A stretch of DNA of 64,000 bases from Dyadobacter sp. CY261. Lineage in GTDB: Bacteria; Bacteroidota; Bacteroidia; Cytophagales; Spirosomataceae. The translations under genes and the position numbers were made by a program. The stretch's first letter is position 1; every line of letters begins with the position of its first letter. The DNA lies in the NCBI RefSeq assembly GCF_021440085.1, contig NZ_JAKCPW010000001.1, positions 1,178,001-1,242,000 on the forward strand, written 5' to 3'. The notes beneath the pieces are model-generated. The model saw only the letters and a list, made by a program, of their open reading frames with translations, was not told where the DNA came from and searched no databases. Positions 36,214 through 45,354 of the stretch are shown here, piece after piece.

Positions 36214-36908
36214 AACGGAAATTTCATTTTATACTCCAGGCCAAGGGTGGCGTGGGTAAAAGTCTGCATACTTACCTGAGGGCAATGTCCGAAACAGAGA
36301 GTTCTTCCTTGTTTGTCGATGTGGACAGTTCCACCAAAACATCGAGCAGACAACTTTTATTTTTAGGGCAGGACAGGCTCGAAAGCGTGTCGCTGATTGA
36401 TAAGAGGGATGTGCTGGTCAGGGACTTATTCGTGGGATACCTGGAAAGTCTGGTAGATTGTCCTTTTGAGCAAATCTACATGGACTTTGGCGCGCCGGAA
36501 AGCGAGCAGTTTCCCGCATTAATATCACGCGATCTGGACTTTAAAGCCTGGTGTGATGAGTTGGGCTTTGAGGTCACTTTCCACATCGTCATGGCAGCAG
36601 GCGGAGCATATCTTGCCTGCGCGGAATACCTTCGGAAGATGTTCGAAGTTCTGAATGGGCAATTTGAAATTGTTGCCTGGGAAAACATCTACACCTTTAA
36701 ACAGTATCCAGCCTTGTCTAACGAGCTCGCAGAAAAGTGCTTGGTAACCGGCATCAAACACCGGCAGTTCGGGGATTTCGACGCCAACAGCCTTTTGGGT
36801 ATTCAGATATTGGACGGCATCAGAAACGGGTATAGCTTAGACCAGTACCGGCCAGGTGCAAGGATACGCTTGACAAAGGAACTTAGAGACCATTTCGGAT
36901 ATGAATGA
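36210..36908 (+). CDS. ParA/MinD-like P-loop ATPase
   Basis: A 232-residue protein with the deviant Walker A motif AKGGVGKS (~11-18) typical of ParA/MinD/SIMIBI ATPases. It also has SLFVDVDSS in the position of the switch I region, and YMDFGAPES as a Walker B-like strand. In Bacteroidota mobilizable elements such ATPases sit next to MobC and relaxase genes and may help maintain or position the element. It overlaps neighbours by 4 and 8 bases, indicating one operon. Confidence 0.75.
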   Translation: MKRKFHFILQAKGGVGKSLHTYLRAMSETESSSLFVDVDSSTKTSSRQLLFLGQDRLESVSLIDKRDVLVRDLFVGYLESLVDCPFEQIYMDFGAPESEQFPALISRDLDFKAWCDELGFEVTFHIVMAAGGAYLACAEYLRKMFEVLNGQFEIVAWENIYTFKQYPALSNELAEKCLVTGIKHRQFGDFDANSLLGIQILDGIRNGYSLDQYRPGARIRLTKELRDHFGYE

Positions 36909-37425
36909 TCCGCTAAGAGAGCTTCTCAACCGGTTAAATGGGAAGTACGGACAAAAGTACGGGCACCTGATGGACGACTGGACTTCGATGGTTCTTGAAG
37001 AAATCCATGAGAATTTTGCAGGGCTCACCTCCGAAATTAAAAGCTGCACGCAGGCCATCAGCCTGGCGCAGACCAAGATCAAAACAAGTCAGAGGGCAGT
37101 TCATTTTGGCTCGACCCGTGAAGCTTTGTTTTATGCTCTGGGTGTTACGGCTCCGGCAGCCATTGCCGCAACCATAATCTCGATACTGATTTTTTGGTAT
37201 GCGTATACGGAAGAGCGTTTTCAGAAGCGAAGAAGCATTATCGATACCTATGAAAATGTTTCGGACTATGTGCTACTCATGCAGGGTGGTCAGGTAATTG
37301 AAAGGGCCGGAGTTAACTATTTGGTGCTCCGTCCTGCCCCCTCCAAAGGAAATATGATGGTTGGAGAGGACTATATCTATGACCACAAAAACAAGCGCGT
37401 ACTTGTGCCTTTAGGCAGAAAATAA
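36901..37425 (+). CDS. Single-span membrane protein of the mobilization operon
   Basis: A 174-residue protein with a helical cytosolic N-terminal part (~1-75), one strong membrane helix (VTAPAAIAATIISILIFWYA, ~81-100), then a charged linker and a small C-terminal beta-rich domain. It overlaps the ParA-like gene by 8 bases. It may link the relaxosome or ATPase to the membrane. Family not recognised. Confidence 0.6.
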   Translation: MNDPLRELLNRLNGKYGQKYGHLMDDWTSMVLEEIHENFAGLTSEIKSCTQAISLAQTKIKTSQRAVHFGSTREALFYALGVTAPAAIAATIISILIFWYAYTEERFQKRRSIIDTYENVSDYVLLMQGGQVIERAGVNYLVLRPAPSKGNMMVGEDYIYDHKNKRVLVPLGRK

Positions 37426-37520
37426 GGCCAAAAACGGCCAAGTGGACTTTTATGAACTTTTGTTGCCAAACGCAGCCATCTGTAAACTTTCGTATGCATT
37501 GCGGTGGTTTTCCTTCCTAG

Positions 37521-37590
37521 CCAGCTATCGCCGGTACGTCGCAAAATGCGACTCCCCGGCGGGAGCTGGCCATGGGAAAACCCCTGGACC
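37521..37590 (+). other. Candidate origin of transfer
   Basis: Three nested inverted repeats centre here: CCAGCT (37521-37526)/AGCTGG (37564-37569), GCCGG (37530-37534)/CCGGC (37556-37560) and GTCGC (37538-37542)/GCGAC (37548-37552) around AAAAT. The G/C-rich segment CCATGGGAAAACCCCTGG follows at once. The site lies directly upstream of mobC and the relaxase, the usual place of oriT in mobilizable elements. The nick position is not known. Confidence 0.55.
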
Positions 37591-37633
37591 CCTGCTATTC
37601 GCCTATCGGCTCATAGCTAATCAAAAAAGACAC

Positions 37634-38293
37634 ATGGAAAATCAGAAACAGAAAGGCAGACCGCCTAAGGAAAAGGGCACTGCCAAAAGAGACCACTTCT
37701 CAGTCTGGGTAAGCGCTGATCAGAAAAGACAGATTAACGAGCTGATTGAAAAGAGCGGGCTATCAGCCAGCCAGTTTTTTCTGACACTGGCGCTGGATAT
37801 ACCATTCAAACGACCAGCGAAAAAAACCCTTCCGAAGGCGACTGCTGATACGATCCGGATACTGGAACGACTAGCAGGTGTCTTGTCGCTGGCGGCCTTA
37901 AAGACCAAAGGTCACCAGATGCTTTCGGCGCAGTGGGAACAAAGCGGCCAGCGAGTCAGACTGCTCGCTGATCTTATTGCCCTTTGGGTGTTTGAAAGCT
38001 TCGAGATCCGTAGTATTCAAAAATCGCTTTCCCAGATTTGCCGATGGGCAGACGAACTAACAGCATATTTAGATCACATCAAAATTCAAAGTGAGGGAAA
38101 GCAGTTAGCATTAGAAAGAGCTAAATCGATATACCGGCTCGCAGGTGATTTGCTTCATAGGTATGAAGATTATTATGCCGCGCCCGTAGAAGAGCTTGCG
38201 CCTGTCTGGAAAGTCCACGATTCTGATCCCGGATCGGTTCATCATGAAATTGACAAAGCGTTACGGATGATGCATAAACGGGTAGAGCGATGA
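37634..38293 (+). CDS. mobC: MobC-like relaxosome protein
   Basis: A 219-residue protein starting at MENQKQKGRPPKEKG. The basic start followed by FSVWVSADQKRQINELIEKS is the ribbon-helix-helix DNA-binding pattern of MobC-type mobilization proteins, which bind oriT and assist strand opening for the relaxase. The remaining helical region is of the usual length. Its end overlaps the relaxase start by 4 bases (ATGA), and the candidate oriT lies just upstream. The frame continues upstream to 37442 but that part overlaps the oriT-like structure. Confidence 0.75.
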   Translation: MENQKQKGRPPKEKGTAKRDHFSVWVSADQKRQINELIEKSGLSASQFFLTLALDIPFKRPAKKTLPKATADTIRILERLAGVLSLAALKTKGHQMLSAQWEQSGQRVRLLADLIALWVFESFEIRSIQKSLSQICRWADELTAYLDHIKIQSEGKQLALERAKSIYRLAGDLLHRYEDYYAAPVEELAPVWKVHDSDPGSVHHEIDKALRMMHKRVER

Positions 38294-39135
38294 TTGGGAA
38301 AGCTGGCTTGGGCAGTTATGCCAAAGGAATATTGGACTACTGCTACTACGGAAAGGAGATATCCGCTAAAATGAAAATCGAGCTCAGTGCGGATACGGTC
38401 AGAGGAGAACTGATTTACATTCAAAACCTTGCCATCAAAACACGAAGTGACGGGCGACTGGACATGAATTACGTAGCCAAGCAATTCACCGACAACCACA
38501 TGAAGAATATCAAACTCGGCAAATTCATCTGGCATCAGTCTTTCAGCTTTGCGCCGGGTGAAAAGCCATCGGATGATACAATAGCACAAATTTCCACCGA
38601 ATTTGCCAAAGAGTTTGGCTTTGAGCAGAATCAGATGCTTGTTTTCAAGCATGAGGATACCGCAAACTTACACTTCCATATTGTCGCAAATCGGATCAAT
38701 CACAACGGGAAAAACACGGCGGATCATTTCAAGAACTACGCCCGGACAGGCCAGTTCTGTCGGAGAATGGAAAAGGAGCATGGATTAACCCAGGCACCCG
38801 ATATGCGGATTAACAACGCGCGAGACATTCAAATCCCACTGGTTGACCAAACCCATTTGAAACTTAAATCCGCTATTGACCAGTCGCTGAATAGCATATC
38901 ATCGATCGATGAATTAAGAAAGCATTTGGCAAGTAGAGGTTACAAAACTTACACCGGACGTGGCATTTCTTTTTTTGACATTCGGAAAAAAATCAAGATC
39001 AAGGGCTCGGATTTGGGACGCAGTTATTCGCTTTCCGCTATCGAGAAGCGGCTCGCACAAAACTTAGAAATGGGCCAAGAAAAGCAGTTGAAACCGGAGT
39101 TCAAAACGCAGAAAAAGCGAGGTATTGGCATATAA
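38290..39135 (+). CDS. Relaxase / mobilization nuclease (MOBP type)
   Basis: A 281-residue relaxase of the PF03432 type. VFKHEDTANLHFHIVANRIN (~120-139) contains the metal-binding His triad (H..., HFH) of the family; upstream FIWHQSFSFAPGE is the conserved strand before it. The relaxase nicks DNA at oriT and stays attached to the 5' end during transfer. It is compact: the C-terminal extension after the nuclease domain is short. Translationally coupled to mobC by ATGA overlap. No coupling protein or secretion genes follow, so a helper element is needed. Confidence 0.85.
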   Translation: MIGKAGLGSYAKGILDYCYYGKEISAKMKIELSADTVRGELIYIQNLAIKTRSDGRLDMNYVAKQFTDNHMKNIKLGKFIWHQSFSFAPGEKPSDDTIAQISTEFAKEFGFEQNQMLVFKHEDTANLHFHIVANRINHNGKNTADHFKNYARTGQFCRRMEKEHGLTQAPDMRINNARDIQIPLVDQTHLKLKSAIDQSLNSISSIDELRKHLASRGYKTYTGRGISFFDIRKKIKIKGSDLGRSYSLSAIEKRLAQNLEMGQEKQLKPEFKTQKKRGIGI

Positions 39136-39190
39136 ATGCAGGTTTCTACGTACAATACACTATTTTAGCCCAAAATATCCCGTTACACCC

Positions 39191-39658
39191 ATGAAGCTTA
39201 AAGCAATTAAATTCTTTTCCCCAGAGGAAAACGTTTCAAAAACCAAGGCGGCCCCCAAATCAGCACCGCTTCCAACCGGTTACATTTCTAATTCTGGCAA
39301 ACTTGTTTTTCCGGCAACTGCGCTACAGGATCTTGGAATTGATCCCGAGTCTACTTATTTCAAAATCGGCACGCAAGAAGGAAAGCGAAAAATTAAATCT
39401 GTGTACCTGGTTCCGGCTTCCAGTTCTGATGAAACATTTTCCTTTGAAAAAAGCGGCAGGGGCCACGTAATTCCACTTGCAATCATTCTGAAAAAAGGTT
39501 ACGTCAATTTCGAAAGTGAAAAGCTGATTTTCAAAATCTCCACTTTTGACTTTGATCAAACTACGAAAGGATTTGAGCTGGTCATTGAAGCAGAAGCACC
39601 TAAGTCTGAATATACCGGGAAACCTCGTGGTAGAAAGCCTCGCGTACAAGCAGCGTAG
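39191..39658 (+). CDS. Unknown 155-residue protein after the relaxase
   Basis: Starts MKLKAIKFFSPEENV. It has a central region (YISNSGKLVFPATALQDLGI) that resembles a small beta-barrel or AbrB-like DNA-binding pattern, followed by a beta-rich part and a basic Arg/Lys/Pro tail (GKPRGRKPRVQ) of AT-hook type. DNA binding is plausible. It lies 55 bases after the relaxase and is closed by a bidirectional terminator. Family not firmly recognised. Confidence 0.6.
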   Translation: MKLKAIKFFSPEENVSKTKAAPKSAPLPTGYISNSGKLVFPATALQDLGIDPESTYFKIGTQEGKRKIKSVYLVPASSSDETFSFEKSGRGHVIPLAIILKKGYVNFESEKLIFKISTFDFDQTTKGFELVIEAEAPKSEYTGKPRGRKPRVQAA

Positions 39659-39692
39659 TATTCGGCTTGTTACAAGAATTTCGCCCAAAACG

Positions 39693-39718
39693 AAAAAGCC
39701 GCACAATTGCGGCTTTTT
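39693..39718. terminator. Bidirectional terminator
   Basis: AAAAAGCCGC (39693-39702) pairs with GCGGCTTTTT (39709-39718) around CACAAT. A-tract and T-tract on both sides let it stop transcription from the relaxase operon and from the convergent XRE gene. Confidence 0.8.
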
Positions 39719-39722
39719 GCTA

Positions 39723-40121
39723 TTACTTATTTTTTAGAAATTCTACTTTCTCTCGTTCACTTTGAAGTAGGCGCTCATAAAGCTTTCTATTTTCTTCATA
39801 AGCCTCAATGAGTTTGTCCAAGGGATTGAAAGTACACTTGTAGTTTTCGACGTAGGCGACCGACTCGTTGTTGAAAGTATTGGAAATAATATTGAACACC
39901 GCCTCTTCACTGAAGTTTTTGATACCTTCTGCCGATACTCCAAGGATGTTAGCGATCTGTTCAAGTATTTGCTCGTCAACGGTTTCGCTTTGCTCAATCT
40001 TTGAAATAGTCTGTTGGCTGACGTTCAGCTCGTGGGCAACAAACTCCTGCTTCAAACCGCGGAGTTCACGAATGCGGCCGATCTTATAGCCAATATGATT
40101 GGGTTTTGTTGCTGTGCTCAT
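39723..40121 (-). CDS. XRE-family transcriptional regulator
   Basis: A 132-residue protein starting MSTATKPNHIGYKIG. Residues ~10-65 form a Cro/C1-type helix-turn-helix: KIGRIRELRGLKQEFVAHEL, VSQQTISKIEQSE and ILEQIANILGVS. A coiled, charged C-terminal part (KLIEAYEENRKLYERLLQSE) may mediate dimerization. It is divergent from the gene at 40262 and converges with the relaxase operon, so it may regulate either or itself. Confidence 0.85.
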   Translation of the reverse strand: MSTATKPNHIGYKIGRIRELRGLKQEFVAHELNVSQQTISKIEQSETVDEQILEQIANILGVSAEGIKNFSEEAVFNIISNTFNNESVAYVENYKCTFNPLDKLIEAYEENRKLYERLLQSEREKVEFLKNK

Positions 40122-40261
40122 AGTTACAAATAAAGTAAATATCGCGGCTAAGGTCAACTCAAAAGCAAGAAGTATTATACAATCGGTGACGAGTAGGATA
40201 CAACGTGCCATGGTTCGGCACCTCATGCATGTGTGGCTCCTTGCTCGAAAAAAACTGGATC

Positions 40262-40879
40262 ATGGAAAATTTAGCAATCAATTCTAGCGCCCCCTCGCAA
40301 ACCGGCAAGGATAAAGTTAGCGAGGCATATCAAGAGATTTCGTTGTTCTTTCAGCCTGGCGATCTGGAGTACTTCCGGGTAGATTTATGGCAATGGCTTA
40401 GGGCCGTGACCTGTGAGAAACCATTTTCATTTCGTGGCGAGCCATCTACGGTTGTTGCGCTGCAAAAACAGTTGACGAAAATAATCCTTGCCAGTAGGCT
40501 CATGCTTGATGTTGCGCAGACGCTTGGCGAGGATCTTTCGTGTAGCAATTTTCAGCCTTTCAGCGAAGCGCAGATAGCAAACGATCGTCAATATATGAGG
40601 GAGATCAAAGAGTTAACGGCTAAATACGGCGGGACAATCAGGAGATTGACCCTTTCGGAGGCAGAGCGACCAATTCTTGCGATCCAACGTTTTTTTAATG
40701 CTCACAGCCTGGAAGAATGGAGCGAAATTCTGGACGAATGGGTAGAATACGGCCTAAGCAAGATGAGCATCTGTGAAGCAACCGGAGAATCTGCTCAGGT
40801 ATTTCAATATGAATTGTTCGAATGTCTGCTTGAGGCGACGCACTTGATAATCAGTCGTCGAACCGCGAATGCCATGTAA
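40262..40879 (+). CDS. Unknown 205-residue protein
   Basis: Starts MENLAINSSAPSQ (an ATG 19 codons upstream is less likely). It is helical throughout, with DLEYFRVDLWQWLRAVTCEK near the start and EILDEWVEYGLSKMSICE near the end. No motif is recognised. It lies divergently from the XRE regulator, with about 140 bases between, which is the usual place for a regulated partner of mobile-element regulators. Function unknown. Confidence 0.55.
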   Translation: MENLAINSSAPSQTGKDKVSEAYQEISLFFQPGDLEYFRVDLWQWLRAVTCEKPFSFRGEPSTVVALQKQLTKIILASRLMLDVAQTLGEDLSCSNFQPFSEAQIANDRQYMREIKELTAKYGGTIRRLTLSEAERPILAIQRFFNAHSLEEWSEILDEWVEYGLSKMSICEATGESAQVFQYELFECLLEATHLIISRRTANAM

Positions 40880-40997
40880 TTCACATTCTGCCGTTTGACA
40901 TAATTTTATCTACCAGTCCCACCGGAGTGTTTAAATTGGACTTGCTTCGATTCTTTGATGGCCGAAGCGCTAATGATGACGCAACGCAAGCATTAAT

Positions 40998-42554
40998 TTG
41001 AAATCTGACACGGGTAACGTTAAAGCCGGGTACTTCCACCTCGGCCACATTGAGAAGTTCTTTGCGAAGGCCGATTTGCAAGATGCATTTCAGGTGATTT
41101 CAAATCGGACTTTTAAGGATCTGGATCTCGAAGATGTATTCAGGTTCATTGATCGCACGCAATCCCGGATTGGTCAACAATATCTATACTATTTGCTGCG
41201 GTGCATCCCGCCAAATGGGAAACGCTCAGGGCAAATGGAAGACAGGGTTAATGTATTCCTGCAAAACCCTGACATGCGGGCGTTTGTCTCGACCGAACTT
41301 TCCAAACTTAGCGAGCCGGGTGCCTACCACGTCTGTTCGCTTTTTCAGGGCAAGCACATTGAAGCGCCCGCGTGGCTATGGCTTATCCAGGCGCTTTCAG
41401 GTATAAGCGTGCTATTGATTTTGCTATCCTTCTTTTTTCCGCAACTGTGGGTTGTTTTGATCTTAGTGTTTCCAATTAACATGGGTATTCATTACTGGAA
41501 CAAGACAAATATTTATCAATACAGCAGTTCGATACCGCAGCTGGTTTTGATGAATCAGGTCGCGCGGAAAATCCTGGCGAATAACGAATCCCAGCATTTA
41601 ACGAATATAACGGCTTCGGTCGATTCATTGCGAAGACTAATTCCGCAAATGTCCATTTTTAGAATTGAAGCAAAACTGCAAAGTGAAATTGGTCAACTCG
41701 TCGACTATTTTCTGGAATTGATCAAAGCAATGCTGCTGTTAGAGTCGGTCGTATTGTTTGCGACCTTGAAAAAGCTGGATAGCAAAAGAGAAGACATCGC
41801 AACGGTTTTCAAATTCATTGGCGAAACGGATGCGGCATTGTCGGTGATTGCCCTTCGGGAAAGCATACCTTACTATTGCAGCATAACGCCTGAGGAAGAT
41901 AACAAGACTCTGTCCGTTAAAGGTATTTATCACCCATTGTTGTTCAATGGGGTTTCTAATGACATTGTGCTGAAAGATAAATCTGCATTGCTGACCGGCT
42001 CGAATATGTCGGGGAAAACGACTTTTATCAGGACAGTTGGCATTAGTGCGATCCTGGGGCAGACGCTCAATACCTGCTTTGCAAGCGAATTTGCGATGCC
42101 TTGGATGCAAGTGCTGTCGTCGATCCGAATTTCGGACGATCTATTGGAGGATAAAAGCTATTACATGGAAGAGGTCCTTACCTTGAAGCAGTTGATTGAG
42201 GAAAGTCAGGGCAAAAAAAGAACACTTTTCTCATTGGATGAAGTATTTAAAGGCACCAATTCAATCGAGCGGATCGCGATGAGCAAATCCGTGCTGAGCT
42301 ATTTGGCAGACAACGGCAATCTGGTCTTTGTCTCGACACACGACAGGGAGTTGACCGGTCTGCTATCCGAACATTATGAGCTTTATCACTTCACCGAAGT
42401 CATCCAGGAAGAAGAAATCGTATTTGACTATAAAATCAAACCAGGCGTGCTCAACACAACAAATGCGATCAGGATTCTTGAACTGAATAAATTCCCAACA
42501 CAAATTATTGATGAGGCGATGGAGGTGTCTTTACGGCTTGGACAAAACAGGTAA
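40998..42554 (+). CDS. MutS-like ATPase with transmembrane segments
   Basis: A 518-residue protein related to the C-terminal (clamp plus ATPase) part of MutS. Walker A is LTGSNMSGKTTF (~333-344), Walker B LFSLDEVF (~412), and FKGTNSIERIAMSKSVLSYL is the MutS dimer-interface signature. Unlike true MutS it lacks the mismatch-binding domain and has two hydrophobic helices at ~130-165 (LSGISVLLILLSFFFPQLWV...), so it is probably membrane-associated. This group is common in Bacteroidota; the role is unknown. The start is a TTG: an in-frame stop lies 19 bases upstream and the sequence is family-like from the beginning. Confidence 0.75.
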   Translation: MKSDTGNVKAGYFHLGHIEKFFAKADLQDAFQVISNRTFKDLDLEDVFRFIDRTQSRIGQQYLYYLLRCIPPNGKRSGQMEDRVNVFLQNPDMRAFVSTELSKLSEPGAYHVCSLFQGKHIEAPAWLWLIQALSGISVLLILLSFFFPQLWVVLILVFPINMGIHYWNKTNIYQYSSSIPQLVLMNQVARKILANNESQHLTNITASVDSLRRLIPQMSIFRIEAKLQSEIGQLVDYFLELIKAMLLLESVVLFATLKKLDSKREDIATVFKFIGETDAALSVIALRESIPYYCSITPEEDNKTLSVKGIYHPLLFNGVSNDIVLKDKSALLTGSNMSGKTTFIRTVGISAILGQTLNTCFASEFAMPWMQVLSSIRISDDLLEDKSYYMEEVLTLKQLIEESQGKKRTLFSLDEVFKGTNSIERIAMSKSVLSYLADNGNLVFVSTHDRELTGLLSEHYELYHFTEVIQEEEIVFDYKIKPGVLNTTNAIRILELNKFPTQIIDEAMEVSLRLGQNR

Positions 42555-42653
42555 TTTAGTGGTAGATGCCAGAAAGCGACTGCCCGAGGGACTGGTCTGA
42601 ATTCGCCGACATCATTCCAATCACAGCAGATTTGCGATAAAGAAAACGGAATA

Positions 42654-43211
42654 TCATTTATCGAGAACCTGTTGAAGAAATAAATGATGGGATAATACTT
42701 CGATTTTTCCCTTTGTTGGGATCATGTTCTTCCATACCCAATTGTAGTGGTCAATCACCTGGCTTGCTTGTAAATTCGGTCTGTTACCGGTAGTGTGACC
42801 GTCTTCGATGACTGTGATGTTATAATCCTTGGAAACCGCTGACTGAATCGTGGATTCAACACAAAAATCTGTGGCGCAGCCCGTAATAACCAATTCGTTA
42901 ATGGCGAGCATGTCCAGCTTCTGCCCGAGTTCCGAGCGATAGAATACATCATTGGCATATTTGTCAATGCGAATATCGCCAGTATCAGTTTTCAGATCGT
43001 CCAGCAATTCCCATTCCGTAGTAAATGGCACGAATTCGTTCATTGTGCTGCCATCATGCTGGATGAATAATACAGGCCATGATTTCGCGCGAAACGTCGT
43101 AGCGAGTGAATTGATGATTTGTACAACCCCTTCCGTGTTGTGACGAGGCGTGGCTTCTGTAAAAGAGCCCCTTTGCATGTCAATTACCAGGAGCGCTTTT
43201 CTGCTGATCAT
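42654..43211 (-). CDS. Cysteine hydrolase, isochorismatase-like
   Basis: A 185-residue enzyme of the isochorismatase-like hydrolase family. The triad is visible: Asp in LLVIDMQ (~11), Lys in IRIDKYANDVF and Cys in ITGCATDFCVEST (~118). The cis-peptide bond region (V-I-T-G-C-A-T) is also intact. Members act on amides and small nitrogen compounds (nicotinamide, hydantoin-like substrates); the substrate here is not predictable. The gene is 38 bases downstream of a serine hydrolase on the same strand or closely spaced with it, so the two may be co-transcribed. Confidence 0.85.
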   Translation of the reverse strand: MISRKALLVIDMQRGSFTEATPRHNTEGVVQIINSLATTFRAKSWPVLFIQHDGSTMNEFVPFTTEWELLDDLKTDTGDIRIDKYANDVFYRSELGQKLDMLAINELVITGCATDFCVESTIQSAVSKDYNITVIEDGHTTGNRPNLQASQVIDHYNWVWKNMIPTKGKIEVLSHHLFLQQVLDK

Positions 43212-43249
43212 CTCGGTTGGTTTTAAGTAAGGCTATGAGCTGGTTCTAT

Positions 43250-44359
43250 TCAGGACTTCCAAAGTAGATCAATCAATTTTCTCCATTCGAAGTAATCGGA
43301 AAGCTCCCCGTTCATTAAAATAATCAGTCCCTTTTTTGAAAACGGGTCGTAAAGCATGTAGGTGGAAATACCGGGGCCATGCCCGTTATGGCTATATGTG
43401 GGTGTCTCCGTGTTGAGCAGATACATAAACCAGGTGTGGAAGCCCAGACTCATATCCTTTGGTGTCAGGCGCTCTACTGAGCTCGCATCAAGAACACGCT
43501 TACCATCATACGCTCCGTCGTTTGACCAACAGGCGAGAAACTTCGCCAGATCATTTATCGTGCAGCGGAGTTGACCTGCGGGATAGTCTGGGAACTTGCC
43601 CTGGGGCAGTTTTTCAAGTCTTCTGAGAGAGTCGGAATATGAATAAGGCACTGCCAGCCGATCTGATTGGAGAGGCTCTAAAAACCAACTGGTAGTGTGC
43701 ATTTTGAGCGGGCCGAACAGGTTTGCTTCGCAGTATTGATCGAATGGCATTTTTGCAACCCTTTCGACAAGATAACCTAGCAATGCAAAGCCGATATTGG
43801 AATACCCGAAGTTGCTACCAGGTTCGGCATTGTTAAAATTCTTAATTGTATGATAATGTTTACCACCAGCAGATAGATAGTCTGCAAGGAATGTTCCCAA
43901 TGGGATCTCGGCTCCCTGATATTCATTCTCCCAAAATGGGAGCAGATAGTCCATGTTATCTGATATCGAGGAGCGGTGCCTTAACAGTTGCCTGAACGTG
44001 ATCGGAGCAGCTGGAAACGATGGATTGACAACGCGAAATGGAAGGAACCTGTTAACGTCATCATCCAGCCTGAAATATCCCTTTGCTTCGAGTTGCATGA
44101 TCGCCGCAGCCGTTACTGTCTTGGAAATAGAGGCTATATGAAAAACCGTTGAATCTGTCACCGGTATTTTCTGCTCAATGTCTTGATAGCCGTAATAGCG
44201 CGTCCAGGAAATCTGGCCATTTTCAACCTTTGCGGCGGCAAGGCCTGGGACATGCAGCTCTCTCAATTTCCCGATGACCAGCGAATCAACCTTTGATGTC
44301 TGAGCATGAGCTAATCCAGCCAATAGGGAAAATGCAACTAACAGTAAAGGACATTTCAT
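43250..44359 (-). CDS. Serine hydrolase of the beta-lactamase / DD-peptidase fold
   Basis: A 369-residue exported enzyme starting MKCPLLLVAFSLLAGLAHAQ (Sec signal peptide, cleavage after AHA). Catalytic SxxK is SISK (~77-80), YSN in FGYSNIGFALLGY is the second motif, and HNGHGPG replaces the KTG box. This class C-like group includes esterases and D-aminopeptidases and is not reliably a resistance enzyme. An in-frame ATG 15 codons upstream would spoil the signal peptide. Full length, probably functional. Confidence 0.85.
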   Translation of the reverse strand: MKCPLLLVAFSLLAGLAHAQTSKVDSLVIGKLRELHVPGLAAAKVENGQISWTRYYGYQDIEQKIPVTDSTVFHIASISKTVTAAAIMQLEAKGYFRLDDDVNRFLPFRVVNPSFPAAPITFRQLLRHRSSISDNMDYLLPFWENEYQGAEIPLGTFLADYLSAGGKHYHTIKNFNNAEPGSNFGYSNIGFALLGYLVERVAKMPFDQYCEANLFGPLKMHTTSWFLEPLQSDRLAVPYSYSDSLRRLEKLPQGKFPDYPAGQLRCTINDLAKFLACWSNDGAYDGKRVLDASSVERLTPKDMSLGFHTWFMYLLNTETPTYSHNGHGPGISTYMLYDPFSKKGLIILMNGELSDYFEWRKLIDLLWKS

Positions 44360-44537
44360 AAACCGCGAAGAGGATGATACTTGATTGGGAGCCGAAGTTA
44401 ACAATGCGATCAGTGCAAACGAAAGTTACAAAGTAAAAAATGACGGTTGCAAGCCTGCACTTCGTCATCCGGCTTTTTAGCTGGCCGCACAACTGCCAGC
44501 CGCGCCTTAAACCGCAGGATGGGCTTGCAGCCACGGG

Positions 44538-44553
44538 GACGAGCCCCGTCATC
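44538..44553. other. GC-rich inverted repeat upstream of ardA
   Basis: ACGGGG (44538-44543) and CCCCGT (44548-44553) form a short hairpin followed by CATCTTTTCTTC. It could act as a terminator for rightward transcription or as a leader structure before the ardA gene. Confidence 0.35.
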
Positions 44554-44627
44554 TTTTCTTCAATCGATAGGCAGCGATTGCCCTGAGCACAAAGCTGGGG
44601 CCAAAGCAACTTAAATGCCTTTCAATC

Positions 44628-45185
44628 ATGAGAAATCTCGAAAATGCTCCAAGAATTTACGTAGGAACCTATGGTCAGTACAACAGTGGTTCACTATTTG
44701 GTAAATGGTTTGACCTGACGGACTATACAGACCTGAAAGAGTTCCTGCAAGACTGCTTTGAATTTCATCGGAACGAACTGGATCCGGAGCTCATGTTCCA
44801 GGACTGGGAAAATATCCCGGATTTTTTGATTTCCGAATGCAGCCTTCATAAACAGGCGTTCTCCTACTTTGTGGCCACAGGTGAAATGGACGATGAGACT
44901 GCCGAAGCATTCGAGATTTACTGCAAGCAGATCAATTACTGGCCATCCAACGGAAACGAATTGGAAGACCAAATCGAAAGTTTCCGGGAAAACTATCGGG
45001 GATACTTTGGCGGATCGATGAAAGACCCAGAGCTTGAATACGCCTACCGATACGTCGAAGAGACCGGTCTGCTATCAGGTGTGCCACAGGCTCTTGAAAG
45101 GTACTTCGATTATGAAGCCTTCGCGAAAGATTTATTTTTAGAAGGTTACAGTGCGTACGAAGGTCATGTATTCGCGGATTACTAA
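44628..45185 (+). CDS. ardA: ArdA-like antirestriction protein
   Basis: A 185-residue acidic protein of the ArdA family, DNA mimics that block type I restriction enzymes when mobile DNA enters a new host. Support comes from RIYVGTYGQYNSGSLFGKWF at the N terminus, the high Asp/Glu content throughout, and FVATGEMDDETAEAFEIYC in the middle, which match the family layout and its usual length (~165-185). It is a standard companion of conjugative and mobilizable elements and fits the mobilization module here. Followed by a strong terminator. Confidence 0.88.
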   Translation: MRNLENAPRIYVGTYGQYNSGSLFGKWFDLTDYTDLKEFLQDCFEFHRNELDPELMFQDWENIPDFLISECSLHKQAFSYFVATGEMDDETAEAFEIYCKQINYWPSNGNELEDQIESFRENYRGYFGGSMKDPELEYAYRYVEETGLLSGVPQALERYFDYEAFAKDLFLEGYSAYEGHVFADY

Positions 45186-45192
45186 AACCCCA

Positions 45193-45231
45193 AGAGCCGT
45201 TCGATGCAGCCGCATCGAACGGCTCTTTATT
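45193..45231 (+). terminator. Strong terminator after ardA
   Basis: A perfect 15-bp stem (AGAGCCGTTCGATGC at 45193-45207 with its complement at 45212-45226) followed by TTATTC and T-rich sequence, 8 bases after the ardA stop. Confidence 0.85.
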
Positions 45232-45354
45232 CTTTTTGTTCCACTGGGAAAAAGAGGAAGCAATAATCAAATGCTGACTATTATTTTCCGATCACAAATC
45301 ATCGACTGCAAGCTACTATCGATGTTTTTGATTGGTAACGTAAAACAAGCAGCA

